Shown here: positions 8,447 through 17,307 of the stretch, one piece after another
How positions within the stretch are numbered: position 1 is the first letter of the stretch
Layout: every line of letters begins with the position of its first letter
Source: Piscinibacter sp. HJYY11
GTDB taxonomy: Bacteria > Pseudomonadota > Gammaproteobacteria > Burkholderiales > Burkholderiaceae_C
Direction of reading: 5' to 3'
DNA: 64,000 nt
Assembly: GCF_016735515.1 (NCBI RefSeq)
Contig: NZ_JAERQZ010000001.1
Location: 186,001-250,000 of the forward strand
Notes under the pieces: generated by a model
Database searches by the model: none
The model's input: only the letters and a program-made list of their open reading frames with translations
Told to the model about the DNA's origin: nothing
Position numbers and translations under genes: made by a program

Positions 8447-10852
8447 ATGAGCCTCACCCTTCAGAAGCGCCAGATCGCGCTTGCCGTTGCCACACTCGGC
8501 GCTGCCACCCTGGCCACCGCGCCGCATGTCGCGGGCGCCAACGATCACCGCCAACACGGCAACCGCAACACCGGGACCTACCTCGCCGGAGATTTCCACA
8601 ACCACAGCACCTGCTCCGACGGTGCCGTGTCACTGCAGAAGAAGGTCAAGCGCTCGATGGACCGCACCGAGGCCACGCCCTGGGGCCTCGACTGGTTCGT
8701 GCAGGCCGGCCACGGCGGCACGGGCAACCGCAACTGCACGCTGGCCGAAGACGCGAGCCTCGCCACGCCCGCCTACCCGCTGGTCTACGCCACCGACGGC
8801 ACCACGCTGCAGGGCCCGACCACCACCTGGCGCAACACCAACCCCGCTGTCACGCCCAAGGGCGACCTGTCGGGCTCGGGCGTCAACCAGAACATGTGGC
8901 GCTGGGAAGCGGTGCAGACCTACCAGTACCCGCTGCTCGAGTACCTGGCGGCCTACCGCAACGAGCCGATCTTCATGGGCGTGGAGTCGGTCGTCGCAGG
9001 CCATGAGCACACGTCGATGGCCGTCATCAGCGGCCAGATGCCCCCGGCCATCTACAAGCAGGTGCTACCCAAGACCCCGGGCTACACGCCGCTCGGCAAT
9101 GCCAACGCATTGGCCCAATGGCAATACTGCTTCGACCGTGGGAACAGCGATACCAGCCGCGGTAACACCACCACACAGCCGGGCAATGTGAACACCGGAC
9201 TGGGGAACAACTGGGACTGCTCCGTGCCTGGCAGCGCCAACAGCGCCAGCCCCGACTGGAATGTCGCGGCCGCCAAACTCAATGGTGCAAACGGTGACCT
9301 CGGCCACATCAAGACGGTCGAGTCCATCAAGTGGATGGCGGCCAAGCACCCGGACGGCAGCTACTACGTGCCGGCCCACCTGGAGCGTGCCGGTCCGTTC
9401 AACCCGGCAGGCAACAACGGCTTCAATGTCGAGCACCTGCGCAACTTCAACAACGCTGGCCCGCGCGTCGCCTTCGGCTTCGAGAGCCAGCCGGGTCACG
9501 GTGCCTCCGACCGCCGCGGTGAATACAGCCTGCGCCGCAACAACATCGGCGGTGTGCGCTACGACTCCGTCGGCGGGACCACCTTCGGCGGTACCGGCGT
9601 CTATGCCGCGCAAGTTGGCGGCGTGTGGGATGCACTGCTGGGCGAAGGCCGCAACTGGTGGTTCTTCGCGAGCTCCGACTGGCACTCGCGCGGCGCCTTC
9701 AGCGTCGACGATCGTCGCAGCGACAACGACTTCTGGCCCGGCGAATACCAGCGCAACTACACGCTCGTAAAGCATGGCAAGACGGACACGCGCCACGTGA
9801 GCCCGCAGATGATCGTCGACGGCCTGCGCAGCGGCAACAACTGGGTCTCGGCCGGCCAGCTCATCGACCGTCTCGCGTTCGTGGCCTGTGCAGTGCCCCC
9901 GCGCGTGGCACAGGCCACCGGCCGCCAACTTGAAGCGCTCGGCGAAGCTGCCGTCGAGGCGATGGCGCTCAACGCCGCGGCCCGCAACACCGACGACAAG
10001 GGCCTGCCGCACTGCGCCACCATGGGCGAAAAGCTCGTGGTCAAGCCCGGCTCCGACATCGTCGTCGCGATCGCCGTGCGCGACCCCAAGGGCAAGAACT
10101 ACGCACCCTACAGCTTCCCCAACCCTTCGCTGCAGCAGGTGGGCATCACCCAGCTCATCGACGAGCCATCGCTCGACCACATCGACGTGATCCGCGGCCG
10201 CGTGACGGGCTTCAAGCAGCCGGGCGCGCCTGACTACGCCGGTGCCTGGCCGGACGATTGGGTCGACATGGCCAACCCGCAGCAGCTGCGCTCGCTGGCG
10301 AGCGTGCCCGCAGCAGCCAAGAACGAGACCGCCGCCGTCGTGAAGACCTTCGGTGCCTCCAACTGGAACAGCCCGCGCCACGACCGCGAGTTCAAGACGA
10401 TGAGCTTCCGCATCCGCGGTGTGCAGTCGTCGCAGTACGTGCGCCTGCGCGGCACCAACCTGCCTGCCGCTGTGCCGTTCGAGACCGACGCTGCTGGCAA
10501 CCCGTTGTCGGACCTGTGGACCAACTCCGGCGCGCTCAACGCCAAGAACAGCAGCGCGATCGAGTTCCCCGAGTTCGCGATGCTGCGCATCCCTTGCAGG
10601 ACGGTGGGCAGCAACGTGCCGGAGAACGGCACGCTGTACACCGGCGTGGGCCAGCCGAAGATCGATGGTTGCCCGAACCACCTGCCGGTGGTCAACGGGC
10701 AGCGCATGGTGGCCTTCGACGTGGCCGCCTGGTCTGACCTGTGGTTCTACAGCAACCCCATCTTCGTCGAGGTGACCGGCAGCACGCCAGTGGCCGGCGT
10801 GCCGGCGGATCGCAAAGAACCACCGAAGGGCCACTTCATCGCGTCCAACTGA
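8447..10852 (+). CDS. Exported PHP-type metal-dependent protein (DUF3604-like)
   Basis: The 801-residue product starts after an AGGAGA ribosome binding site and has a Sec signal peptide (about residues 1-29). The mature protein opens with a PHP metal-site motif, GDFHNHSTCSDG, with His51 and His53, and a further SSDWHSRG motif follows near residue 409. This pattern belongs to periplasmic or extracellular PHP superfamily members annotated as DUF3604, which resemble phosphoesterases; the substrate is unknown. Several cysteines suggest an oxidising compartment. A terminator-like hairpin follows, yet the downstream isomerase and HupE genes run the same way. Confidence 0.8.
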   Translation: MSLTLQKRQIALAVATLGAATLATAPHVAGANDHRQHGNRNTGTYLAGDFHNHSTCSDGAVSLQKKVKRSMDRTEATPWGLDWFVQAGHGGTGNRNCTLAEDASLATPAYPLVYATDGTTLQGPTTTWRNTNPAVTPKGDLSGSGVNQNMWRWEAVQTYQYPLLEYLAAYRNEPIFMGVESVVAGHEHTSMAVISGQMPPAIYKQVLPKTPGYTPLGNANALAQWQYCFDRGNSDTSRGNTTTQPGNVNTGLGNNWDCSVPGSANSASPDWNVAAAKLNGANGDLGHIKTVESIKWMAAKHPDGSYYVPAHLERAGPFNPAGNNGFNVEHLRNFNNAGPRVAFGFESQPGHGASDRRGEYSLRRNNIGGVRYDSVGGTTFGGTGVYAAQVGGVWDALLGEGRNWWFFASSDWHSRGAFSVDDRRSDNDFWPGEYQRNYTLVKHGKTDTRHVSPQMIVDGLRSGNNWVSAGQLIDRLAFVACAVPPRVAQATGRQLEALGEAAVEAMALNAAARNTDDKGLPHCATMGEKLVVKPGSDIVVAIAVRDPKGKNYAPYSFPNPSLQQVGITQLIDEPSLDHIDVIRGRVTGFKQPGAPDYAGAWPDDWVDMANPQQLRSLASVPAAAKNETAAVVKTFGASNWNSPRHDREFKTMSFRIRGVQSSQYVRLRGTNLPAAVPFETDAAGNPLSDLWTNSGALNAKNSSAIEFPEFAMLRIPCRTVGSNVPENGTLYTGVGQPKIDGCPNHLPVVNGQRMVAFDVAAWSDLWFYSNPIFVEVTGSTPVAGVPADRKEPPKGHFIASN

Positions 10853-10869
10853 TTGCCTAACGTTCACGA

Positions 10870-10925
10870 GCGCCGCGTGGCAACACGCGGCGCCTCGCTG
10901 CTTGTATGCCCGTCCGCGGGCTTTT
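10870..10925 (+). terminator. Two consecutive hairpins after the PHP gene
   Basis: A perfect 10-bp inverted repeat (10870-10879 with 10884-10893, GCGCCGCGTG arms) is followed by a second short hairpin (10908-10912 with 10917-10921) and a TTTT run at 10922-10925. The second looks like an intrinsic terminator or attenuator and would reduce read-through into the isomerase gene. Confidence 0.55.
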
Positions 10926-10957
10926 CGCTTTTCTGACTCTTCCGAGAGCACGCCGAG

Positions 10958-11812
10958 ATGTCCGCCACAGCCTCTTCTCCCGACACCGCACCACCACCCA
11001 GCGCACGAGGCACGGTGCGATGGTGGCGCGAGCCGCTGTTGCATTTCATCGTGCTCGGAGCGCTGCTCTTTGGGCTCGACCGCGCCGTCAACGGTCGGCC
11101 CGACGAGGCGCGAGAAATCGTGGTCGACGAAGCCGTCGACGCGGAGGCGATCAAGGTGTTCCGCGAGGCGCGCGGCCGCGAGCCCGGCGAAGATGAACTC
11201 TATGCGCTGCGCCGCGTGTGGCTCGACAACGAGGTGCTCTACCGCGAGGGCCTCGCCTTGCAGATGGACAAGGGTGACAAGGCCATTCGTGATCGGGTGA
11301 TCTTCAAGGCGCTGTCAATGATCAACGCCGGGCTGCAGCGGCCCGCGGCCGACGACGCGGTGCTCAAGGAGTGGTTCGAGAAGAATCGGGTGAAGTACGA
11401 CGAGCCGGCGCGCTACGACTTCCAGGAGGCGGTGCTCGCCGGCGATGCCACCGAGGGCGCCGCCAGTGCATTCGCGGCGGCGCTCAACGGCGGCACCTCC
11501 TCCGATGAGAAGGCTGGCCTGCGTGTGTTCAAGGCGCGGCCGCACCCGACCATCGTGCAGAGCTATGGCCCCGAGTTCGCGCAAGCGCTGGAGGCGCTGC
11601 CGCGCGACACGTGGCGGGCGCTGCGCCAAGGCGACGGATGGCGTGTTGTGAAGCTGGATGCCGTCGTCGCCGCGCGACCCGCCGTGTTCGAATCACTGCG
11701 AAACGTGGTGCATCAGGACTGGACCGACCACGTGATGGCCGAGCAGCGCAGCGCAGCGGTGCGCATGCTCGCGAAGAAGTACACCGTGAAGGTCGAGGCG
11801 GGCACCCCATGA
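10958..11812 (+). CDS. Membrane-anchored peptidyl-prolyl isomerase-like protein (PpiC/SurA type)
   Basis: A 284-residue protein with a short cytoplasmic tail, one transmembrane helix (about residues 26-42) and a periplasmic region. The helical part around residues 60-135 resembles the SurA/PpiC chaperone N-domain (a RRVWLDNEVLYREG-like helix). The following 100 residues are a weakly conserved parvulin-like domain in which the catalytic residues are not obvious, so the catalytic claim is weak. It overlaps the HupE gene by 4 bp (ATGA). A likely job is folding or assembly of the PHP and HupE neighbours. Confidence 0.7.
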   Translation: MSATASSPDTAPPPSARGTVRWWREPLLHFIVLGALLFGLDRAVNGRPDEAREIVVDEAVDAEAIKVFREARGREPGEDELYALRRVWLDNEVLYREGLALQMDKGDKAIRDRVIFKALSMINAGLQRPAADDAVLKEWFEKNRVKYDEPARYDFQEAVLAGDATEGAASAFAAALNGGTSSDEKAGLRVFKARPHPTIVQSYGPEFAQALEALPRDTWRALRQGDGWRVVKLDAVVAARPAVFESLRNVVHQDWTDHVMAEQRSAAVRMLAKKYTVKVEAGTP

Positions 11813-12756
11813 GGCACCTGCTGCGTGCCTGCGTTGCGCTGCTGCTGTCGTTGTGCGCCGCGGCGGTCGGGGCCCACGAGATCAGCATGGCCGAGATGGA
11901 AGTCCGTCAGGCGGGACCGACCGAGTTCCTTTGGCAATGGACAGCGGGCAACCGCCCGGGAGATGCCGGCCTGCGCATCAGCTGGCCTGAAGGCTGCCGC
12001 GCCGAAGAGACGGTGCTGCGCTGTGGCGCCGAGAGCCTGCAAGGCAGGCTGGGTGTTGAAGGTGTGGGCCGGCGCTTTTCGGCCGTTCTGGTGAAGGTTT
12101 ACTGGCTCGATGGCCAGATGCGCGTGCACACGCTGACGCAGGCGCAACCCTCGGTGCAGCTCTTCGGCGCCGCGGATGACCGGCGTGGCGTGGGCGAGGT
12201 GGTGTGGGCCTACCTTGTGCTTGGGGTCGAGCACATCCTGATGGGCTTCGATCACCTGCTGTTCGTGTTGGGCTTGCTGTTTCTGGTCGGGTTCGAGCGG
12301 AGGCTGGTGTGGACGATCACCGCCTTCACGCTTGCGCACAGCGTGACCCTGGCGTCGAGCAGCCTGGGTTGGTTGGTCCTGAACTCAGCGCCGGTCGAGG
12401 CGACGATCGCACTTTCCATCATGCTGGTGGCGGGCGAAGCGCTGAACAAGGAGCAGACGCTGTCACGCCGCTGGCCTGCGATGGTGGCGTTTCTTTTCGG
12501 CCTGGTGCACGGGCTCGGCTTTGCCGGCGCGCTGCAGGAGATCGGGCTGCCCGAGCAGCACCTGGCCGCGGCGCTGGTCACCTTCAACGCCGGTGTCGAA
12601 CTCGGGCAACTTCTGGTCGTGCTTGTGGCGTGTGTTCTGTGGAAGCTGCTCGCACGCTGGCCCTCGGTGCAGCGGGGCCGGCCGGCCTTGCTGTACTCGA
12701 TGGGGGCCGTCGCCGCGTACTGGTCGATCGGCCGCATCGTCGCCATCCTTCCCTGA
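11809..12756 (+). CDS. HupE/UreJ family membrane protein
   Basis: A 315-residue protein with a signal peptide (MRHLLRACVALLLSL), a periplasmic domain of about 120 residues and then six or so helices. The membrane domain carries the HupE/UreJ signature: GVEHILMGFDHLLF at the first helix, TLAHSVTL, and FGLVHGLGFAGAL. Such proteins are thought to move nickel or other metals, with histidines in the membrane as ligands; the metal here is unknown. Translation is coupled to the upstream isomerase gene through ATGA. Confidence 0.85.
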   Translation: MRHLLRACVALLLSLCAAAVGAHEISMAEMEVRQAGPTEFLWQWTAGNRPGDAGLRISWPEGCRAEETVLRCGAESLQGRLGVEGVGRRFSAVLVKVYWLDGQMRVHTLTQAQPSVQLFGAADDRRGVGEVVWAYLVLGVEHILMGFDHLLFVLGLLFLVGFERRLVWTITAFTLAHSVTLASSSLGWLVLNSAPVEATIALSIMLVAGEALNKEQTLSRRWPAMVAFLFGLVHGLGFAGALQEIGLPEQHLAAALVTFNAGVELGQLLVVLVACVLWKLLARWPSVQRGRPALLYSMGAVAAYWSIGRIVAILP

Positions 12757-12943
12757 GCCGAGCCGTTTCGCCGGCTCTCAGACGGCGCATTGCGGTAGGG
12801 CTGGCAGCAGGCGATGTTGTGGCCTGGTGCGACCCCCACTCAGCCTGCGGGGAGCGTGGGAGTTCAAGAAGCGTGTCGTCCAGGGTTCCACGGCCTGGAG
12901 ACCACCTTAGGTTTCTCACCGGGCTCCGCGCTCGCGCGGCGCT

Positions 12944-14143
12944 TCAGCCGAGCTGAGCGACCAGGAAATCGCGCAGCCGCGGGTCGTCGGTCAGGCCGAT
13001 GGCGCGCTGCAGCGCGGCCTGCCGGCCTGGTGCGCCGGCCAGGCCGAGCACATGGGCGCGCGCTACCCAGTAGGGCGCGTAGCCGGCGGCCTCCTTCGGC
13101 AGTGCATCCAGCAGCGCCACCGCGGCCGCCGGCTCGCCGGCCTCGGCCTGGGCCACGGCCTGGCCAACGCGCGCGCCAAGGCTGGCGTGGTACTGCACCA
13201 GGACGCCGTACAGCTGTGCGATGGCGCGCCAGGGTGTCTGTCCCGTCACGCGTCGCTGTGCATGGGCCGACTGGATGGCCGCCTCGATCTGGAAAGGCCC
13301 GGGCTGGCGCAGCTTGGCGGCGGTCCACAGCGCCGCCTCAGCCTTGCGGATGAGGTCCTCCCTCCAGCCGGTCGGGTCCTGCGCCGGCAGTGGCACGAAG
13401 CGGCCGTCTGCGTCGAACTGTGCCGCGCGGCGCGCCTCGGCATGCAGCAGCAGGGCCAGCAGCCCCCAGGCTTCGGCCTGAACGGGCAGCAGTTGCGCCG
13501 TCAGGCGGGCCAGGAAGAGGGCTTCCTCGCACAGGTCGTCGGCAGGGCTGTCCAGCGCATGGCGGCCCAGGGTGTAGGCGGCGTAGACGGCCTCCAGCAC
13601 CGCCGCCAGGCGCGCCGGCAGCTCGCGGGCCTCCGGGGCCTCGAAGCGCAGCCCGGCTTCACGGATCTTGGCCTTGGCACGCACCAGGCGCTGGGCCATC
13701 GCAGCGGGCGAGACGAGGAAGGCGCTGGCGATGACCTTCGCGTCCAGCCCGAGGACGGCCTGCAGCATCAGTGGACCGTGGGCGTTGACCGCGATGGCCG
13801 GATGGGCGCAGACGAACATCAACTGCAGCCGTGCGTCGGGCACGGCCTGGCGCAGGGGCGCCTCGGGTTCGGCCTCATCGAGCAAGGCGGTCACGCGCGG
13901 GTCCAGCGTCAGCCGGATATGGCGGGCGTGGTGCAGCAGGCGGCGCTGGGCCGCCGCGGCCAGCCAGGCCTCGGGCGCGTCCGGCACGCCCTGCTCGGGC
14001 CAATGGCGCAGCGCAGCGGCAAAGGCGTCGGCCAGCGCATCCTCGGCCGCGGCGAGATCGCGCCATTGCCAGGCCAGGCGCGCCACGAGGCGGCCGTAGC
14101 TTTCACGGGCGACGCGCTCGGCCGCCGCCGCCGCGTCGCTCAC
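12944..14143 (-). CDS. ECF-like RNA polymerase sigma factor with C-terminal extension (COG4941/DUF6596)
   Basis: The 399-residue product starts at the GTG 14143 (VSDAAAAAERV). Sigma region 2 covers about residues 8-75 (LAWQWRDLAAAEDALADAFAAAL), region 4 about 105-165 with a conserved VSPAAMAQRLVRAKAKI helix, and a long TPR-like DUF6596 domain follows. This class is normally encoded beside a YCII-related protein, and a wrecked copy of that gene lies 52 bp upstream. Upstream extension of the frame to 14461 covers that remnant and is not supported. Target promoters are unknown. Confidence 0.85.
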   Translation of the reverse strand: MSDAAAAAERVARESYGRLVARLAWQWRDLAAAEDALADAFAAALRHWPEQGVPDAPEAWLAAAAQRRLLHHARHIRLTLDPRVTALLDEAEPEAPLRQAVPDARLQLMFVCAHPAIAVNAHGPLMLQAVLGLDAKVIASAFLVSPAAMAQRLVRAKAKIREAGLRFEAPEARELPARLAAVLEAVYAAYTLGRHALDSPADDLCEEALFLARLTAQLLPVQAEAWGLLALLLHAEARRAAQFDADGRFVPLPAQDPTGWREDLIRKAEAALWTAAKLRQPGPFQIEAAIQSAHAQRRVTGQTPWRAIAQLYGVLVQYHASLGARVGQAVAQAEAGEPAAAVALLDALPKEAAGYAPYWVARAHVLGLAGAPGRQAALQRAIGLTDDPRLRDFLVAQLG

Positions 14144-14195
14144 GGGCGCACTTCTCGGCAGCGGTTCACGGCAGCGGAGTGAACCTGCGCAGCCT

Positions 14196-14376
14196 TCACG
14201 CTTGCGCGTCCATCGGCGGCAGCACCGGCCGCACTTCGACGCTGCCGGCCGACGCGCATGGTGCTCGCGCTGCCCATTCCAATGCGTCGTCCAAGCTGGC
14301 CGTATCGACGACGAAATATCCACCCAGGTGCTCGTGGGTGTCGGCAAAGGGGCCGTCCTGCACCTGTGAATTGCAT
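14196..14376 (-). pseudogene. YCII-related (DGPF domain) protein, internally deleted
   Basis: A good ribosome binding site (AAGGAGA) and ATG at 14376 open a frame coding MQFT, typical of the start of YCII-related proteins. The sequence then jumps to another frame that encodes the C-terminal part: DGPFADTHEHLGGYF and EVRPVLPPMD, ending at 14196. About half of the usual 110-140 residues is missing and the two halves are out of frame, so this is an internal deletion. The intact partner would belong to the same operon as the sigma factor. Confidence 0.7.
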
Positions 14377-14922
14377 GGGGTTCTCCTTGGGCGGCCCGCG
14401 CACCGTGCGCGCTCCTGACAGGGTGATGCGCGGGAAGGTGCCAGATCGACAGCAGCGCCATAGTCTTTTTTGCGCCCTGCCGCCTTGGGCGCGTCGTGGG
14501 TGAGAGCGGCCTGAGACCGCACGCAGTCGGCGAACAGCTGTATCTCGGGCCGACGCGCTCCGTTCAGCCCGACGATGAGCCAGTAGCTTAGCGGCTGCCC
14601 AGGCGGCCGGCCTAGCCGAAGGGCTCCGCCACCTGCCGCGCGCCAGTAGCGCGAAGACCAGCGGCAGTGACCCAGGTCCGCACCAAAGCAAGTCCGATTC
14701 GTCAATCGGCTGTCGACCACTATGCGCCGAGAGAGCGGCGGCGCCACAGCAAAACGCCGTTGCGCGAGACGACGAGCCCAAAGGGCGTGGAGCGTCGGCT
14801 GTATCACCCGATGCTGTCTTTCTGTGAAGTGCGGTCAGGAGTGTCTGGCCCGCGGCTTTGCGCCCAACAGCCGCTACTGAGGTCGAAGCCCGAGCGACGA
14901 CAACCGCTGCAGAGCCGACGGT
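14377..14922. other. Non-coding or degraded stretch
   Basis: No frame here reads as a convincing protein in either direction. The sequence looks like degraded DNA between the YCII remnant and the truncated reductase. Confidence 0.5.
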
Positions 14923-15165
14923 TCACTTCGACGGGCTGCTTGAGACTGTTTGCTGCCGGTCGAGTAAGGCCGATGAGTGACCGCCAAGGCCCAGACCGGT
15001 CTTCCGCATCCCCGCTGGCTGAATGACCGCTGCGCCTACGTGGTCGGTCCCGGCCAAATACGCCGGCAGCGGCAGCGGACCCTCCGGCGCGAGCAGTAGG
15101 CTGATGATCCCGTCGGCTTCCGTCGTCTTGTGGACGATGCGGACGGGGAGGGTGGCGGTGCTCAT
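14923..15165 (-). pseudogene. Vanillate demethylase-type ferredoxin reductase, truncated after about 43 codons
   Basis: The first 43 residues (MSTATLPVRIVHKTTEADGI, then SLLLAPEG and LPAYLAGTDH) match the N-terminus of Rieske-oxygenase reductases of the VanB/PDR type, which are about 320 residues long. Homology stops around 15036 and the frame runs into unrelated sequence until 14923. The break coincides with the edge of a dispersed repeat (14947-15032) that also occurs at 34391-34477. The gene is the last of the long catabolic run; a small inverted repeat lies just upstream. Confidence 0.6.
14947..15032. repeat. Dispersed repeat copy A
   Basis: About 86 bp closely similar, by eye with few gaps, to 34391-34477. 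Shared blocks include AGACCGGTC, TCCGCATCCC and TGAATG followed by GACCGCT. It sits at the breakpoint of the truncated reductase. Confidence 0.6.
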
Positions 15166-15196
15166 CGCGTAGGCGTCAGGCGGTGGTCTCGATATC

Positions 15197-15210
15197 TTCA
15201 GTATCCTGAA
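15197..15210. promoter_or_regulatory. Inverted repeat TTCAG-TATC-CTGAA, candidate operator
   Basis: A perfect 5-bp inverted repeat with a 4-bp spacer lies between the amber-interrupted binding-protein gene and the truncated reductase, about 32 bp upstream of the reductase ATG. Its AT-rich flanks (ATATC and AATAATT) stand out from the GC-rich surroundings and look like an operator or promoter. No regulator can be named. Confidence 0.35.
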
Positions 15211-15225
15211 TAATTGGTCGACGAC

Positions 15226-16341
15226 CTACCGGCTCACCTTTCCCGCGGCGCCCAGCAGGGTCAGGTTCACGTAGCGCGAGCCGGTCCGGTCGTCACGCGC
15301 ATACCGCAGACGCCAGCCCTCGATGATGGGCGGCGCCGTCTCCAGACGGTCGACGATGCAGGCACTGGTCGGGCGTTTGCCGCATGCGCGCAGTACCTGC
15401 CCGAGCACACGGCCGTAGAGGTATCCCTCCAGCGATGGGTACGACGCGGCCGATGGCTGCGCACCCAGCGCCCGCTGGTACGCCGCGACCAGTGCGTGGC
15501 TGATCTGCGTGGGATGCGGCAACACCTGGCTCACCGTCAGGCCACGCGCTTCCGTCGCACGGTCCGACATCTACAGCGCCGCGCCGGTCTCGCTGAAGGC
15601 CACGAACTGGGTGTTCGAGCAGCCGGACCTGGCCGCCGATCGCAGCACCTCCAGCGCAAGCCGCGCATCGAGCGCCAGCAGCACCGCCTGAGGCGTGGCG
15701 CTGCAGACCCGCCGCAGCGCCGCCTCGACCGCCTCGGGCGTTGCGCCCGCCGTCAGGCCCTCGCTCGCCACCGGCCGCATGGCCAGGCGCACCAGTTCCA
15801 CCTTCAGGCCCTCCAGGCCCGAGGCGCCCAGGCCGTCGTCCTGCGCGATCGCGGCGATGCGGTTGAGGGCGATCGTGTCGACGTGGTTGACGATGGCCGC
15901 CACCTCGTCGCGGGCGCCCGCGCGCAGGTTGAAGAGATGGCGCTGGGGCGGCTCGCGCAGGCTGTCGGCACTGCTCGCCGCGCCAACGAGCGGCACGCCG
16001 GTCTGTTCGAGAAGGGGCCGCAGGGCTTCGATGGAGCGCGTGCCGTGGAAGGCGGTGAGCGCGACGGCGCCGGCCTGGATCAGCCGGCGGGCGTTCTCCA
16101 AGGCACGCGCGGGGTCGCCGCCGTCGTCCATCGCCTTGAGTTCGACCGGCTGGCCGTCGATCGTGCCCGCATGCGCCAGGCCGAGCTTCACGCCATGGAG
16201 GAGGCCCTGGCCATAGGCGGCGTTCGGACCGCTGAGCGGTGCCGACATGCCGATGGTGATGCCCGCCGCGCCGGCGTGGCCGCCCGCCAGTGCTGCGAAG
16301 AGAAGTGCGCCAGAGACGATTCGCATGCGGCTCCCATTCAT
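15226..16341 (-). pseudogene. Branched-chain amino acid-type ABC substrate-binding protein, in-frame amber stop
   Basis: A Sec signal peptide is followed by the periplasmic-binding fold of the Leu/Ile/Val family (ITIGMSAPLSGPNAAYGQG, then DDGGDPARALENARRLI). The frame meets a TAG at 15571-15573 and continues without any frame change into a convincing C-terminal part (GLTVSQVLPHP, then PSLEGYLYGRVL) to 15226. Together they give about 370 residues, the normal family length, so a single nonsense change is the simplest reading. An ATG directly follows the TAG. The start overlaps the upstream epimerase stop by ATGA. No permease or ATPase genes are adjacent. Confidence 0.75.
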
Positions 16342-17300
16342 AACGAATCCAGTGCACGCCGGACCAGCTCACGCAGGTCTGCATCGCGGTGGAAGCCTGC
16401 GTGCTCCGCATCGGGCGTTTCCAGCGGCGGGAAGCGGCCGAACAGCGTTTCGATGCGGTCGTCTGGGTGGTAGCGCACCAGCGGCCGCGTGTCGGTGCCG
16501 CGAAGCGCGCCGATCGCATCGACCAGCTCCGCCATCGAGAAGCGCGTGGTCGGCAGGGTGAAGGTGCGCGTGGCGCCCAGCGCGTGGCGCGGCAGCGCGG
16601 CGGCGTGCAGCAGGTTGTCGACGACGTTGCCGATTGACGACGCCCAGGTGGTGGCGCTCGCCGACATGGGGCAGGCGAAGGGGCGGCCCGCGGCGAGTTC
16701 GCGAATGATGTCGCTGAGGAAGGCCGACAACTGGCCCGTCTGTGCTGGGGGGCGGGCCAGGACGCCGGGAATGCGCAGCGACACACCGTCCACCCAGGCG
16801 CGCCGGCTGAAGTCGTCGACGAGGATCTCGCCGATGAGCTTCTGCGCGCCGTAGGTCATGCGCGGTCGGGGCTGCGCTACTTCCGTGACGAGCTCGGGCA
16901 GCGTTCCGAACACGGCGATGCTGCTCGCGAAGACGAAGCGCGGGCAGGCGGCGCCGGCTTCCACCTGCGCCTTGCCGCGTTCCAGCAGCGAGAGTGTCGC
17001 GTCCAGGTTCACGCGGCGTGCGAGCGCGTAGTTCGCTTCGGCGGTGCCGCCCGGAATGCTGGCGAGGTGGAACACCATGTCGACCGGATCGCCGTCGAGG
17101 TGATGGTCGAGCCAGGCGGCGTCGCCCAGGTCACCGGCGAGGCGATGCACCACGCATTCCTGCGCGGGGGCGCCGCCGAAGGTGAGGTCCACCAACGAAA
17201 GGCGGCGCAACGCTCGGCCGGCGAGCTCACCCTCGCGGGCAAGCCGCGTGGCGAGCGCGTGGCCGACGAAGCCGTGGGCCCCGGTGATCAGCACATGCAT
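16338..17300 (-). CDS. NAD-dependent epimerase/dehydratase (D-erythronate dehydrogenase-like)
   Basis: An extended-SDR Rossmann protein of 320 residues. The dinucleotide-binding loop TGAHGFVG is at residues 6-13 and the active-site pair is Tyr150 and Lys154 (TYGAQK), with serines at 126-127. Overall features resemble DenD-type D-erythronate dehydrogenases and related UDP-sugar epimerase-like enzymes; the substrate in this cluster is not known. I start at the ATG 17300 (MHVLITGA). The 3' end overlaps the binding-protein gene by 4 bp. Confidence 0.75.
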   Translation of the reverse strand: MHVLITGAHGFVGHALATRLAREGELAGRALRRLSLVDLTFGGAPAQECVVHRLAGDLGDAAWLDHHLDGDPVDMVFHLASIPGGTAEANYALARRVNLDATLSLLERGKAQVEAGAACPRFVFASSIAVFGTLPELVTEVAQPRPRMTYGAQKLIGEILVDDFSRRAWVDGVSLRIPGVLARPPAQTGQLSAFLSDIIRELAAGRPFACPMSASATTWASSIGNVVDNLLHAAALPRHALGATRTFTLPTTRFSMAELVDAIGALRGTDTRPLVRYHPDDRIETLFGRFPPLETPDAEHAGFHRDADLRELVRRALDSL

Positions 17301-17307
17301 GGCCGCC

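Noticed and set aside
9065..11044. A 659-codon minus-strand frame opposite the PHP gene
   Set aside because: Composition and lack of motifs mark it as an antisense shadow; the plus-strand gene has signal peptide, ribosome binding site and metal motif.
12760..12777. GAGCCG/CGGCTC hairpin behind the HupE gene as a terminator
   Set aside because: The stem is only 6 bp and no T run follows.
14140..14781. A 213-codon minus-strand frame over the YCII relic
   Set aside because: Only its first codons after 14376 match the YCII start; the rest is out of frame with all homologous sequence.
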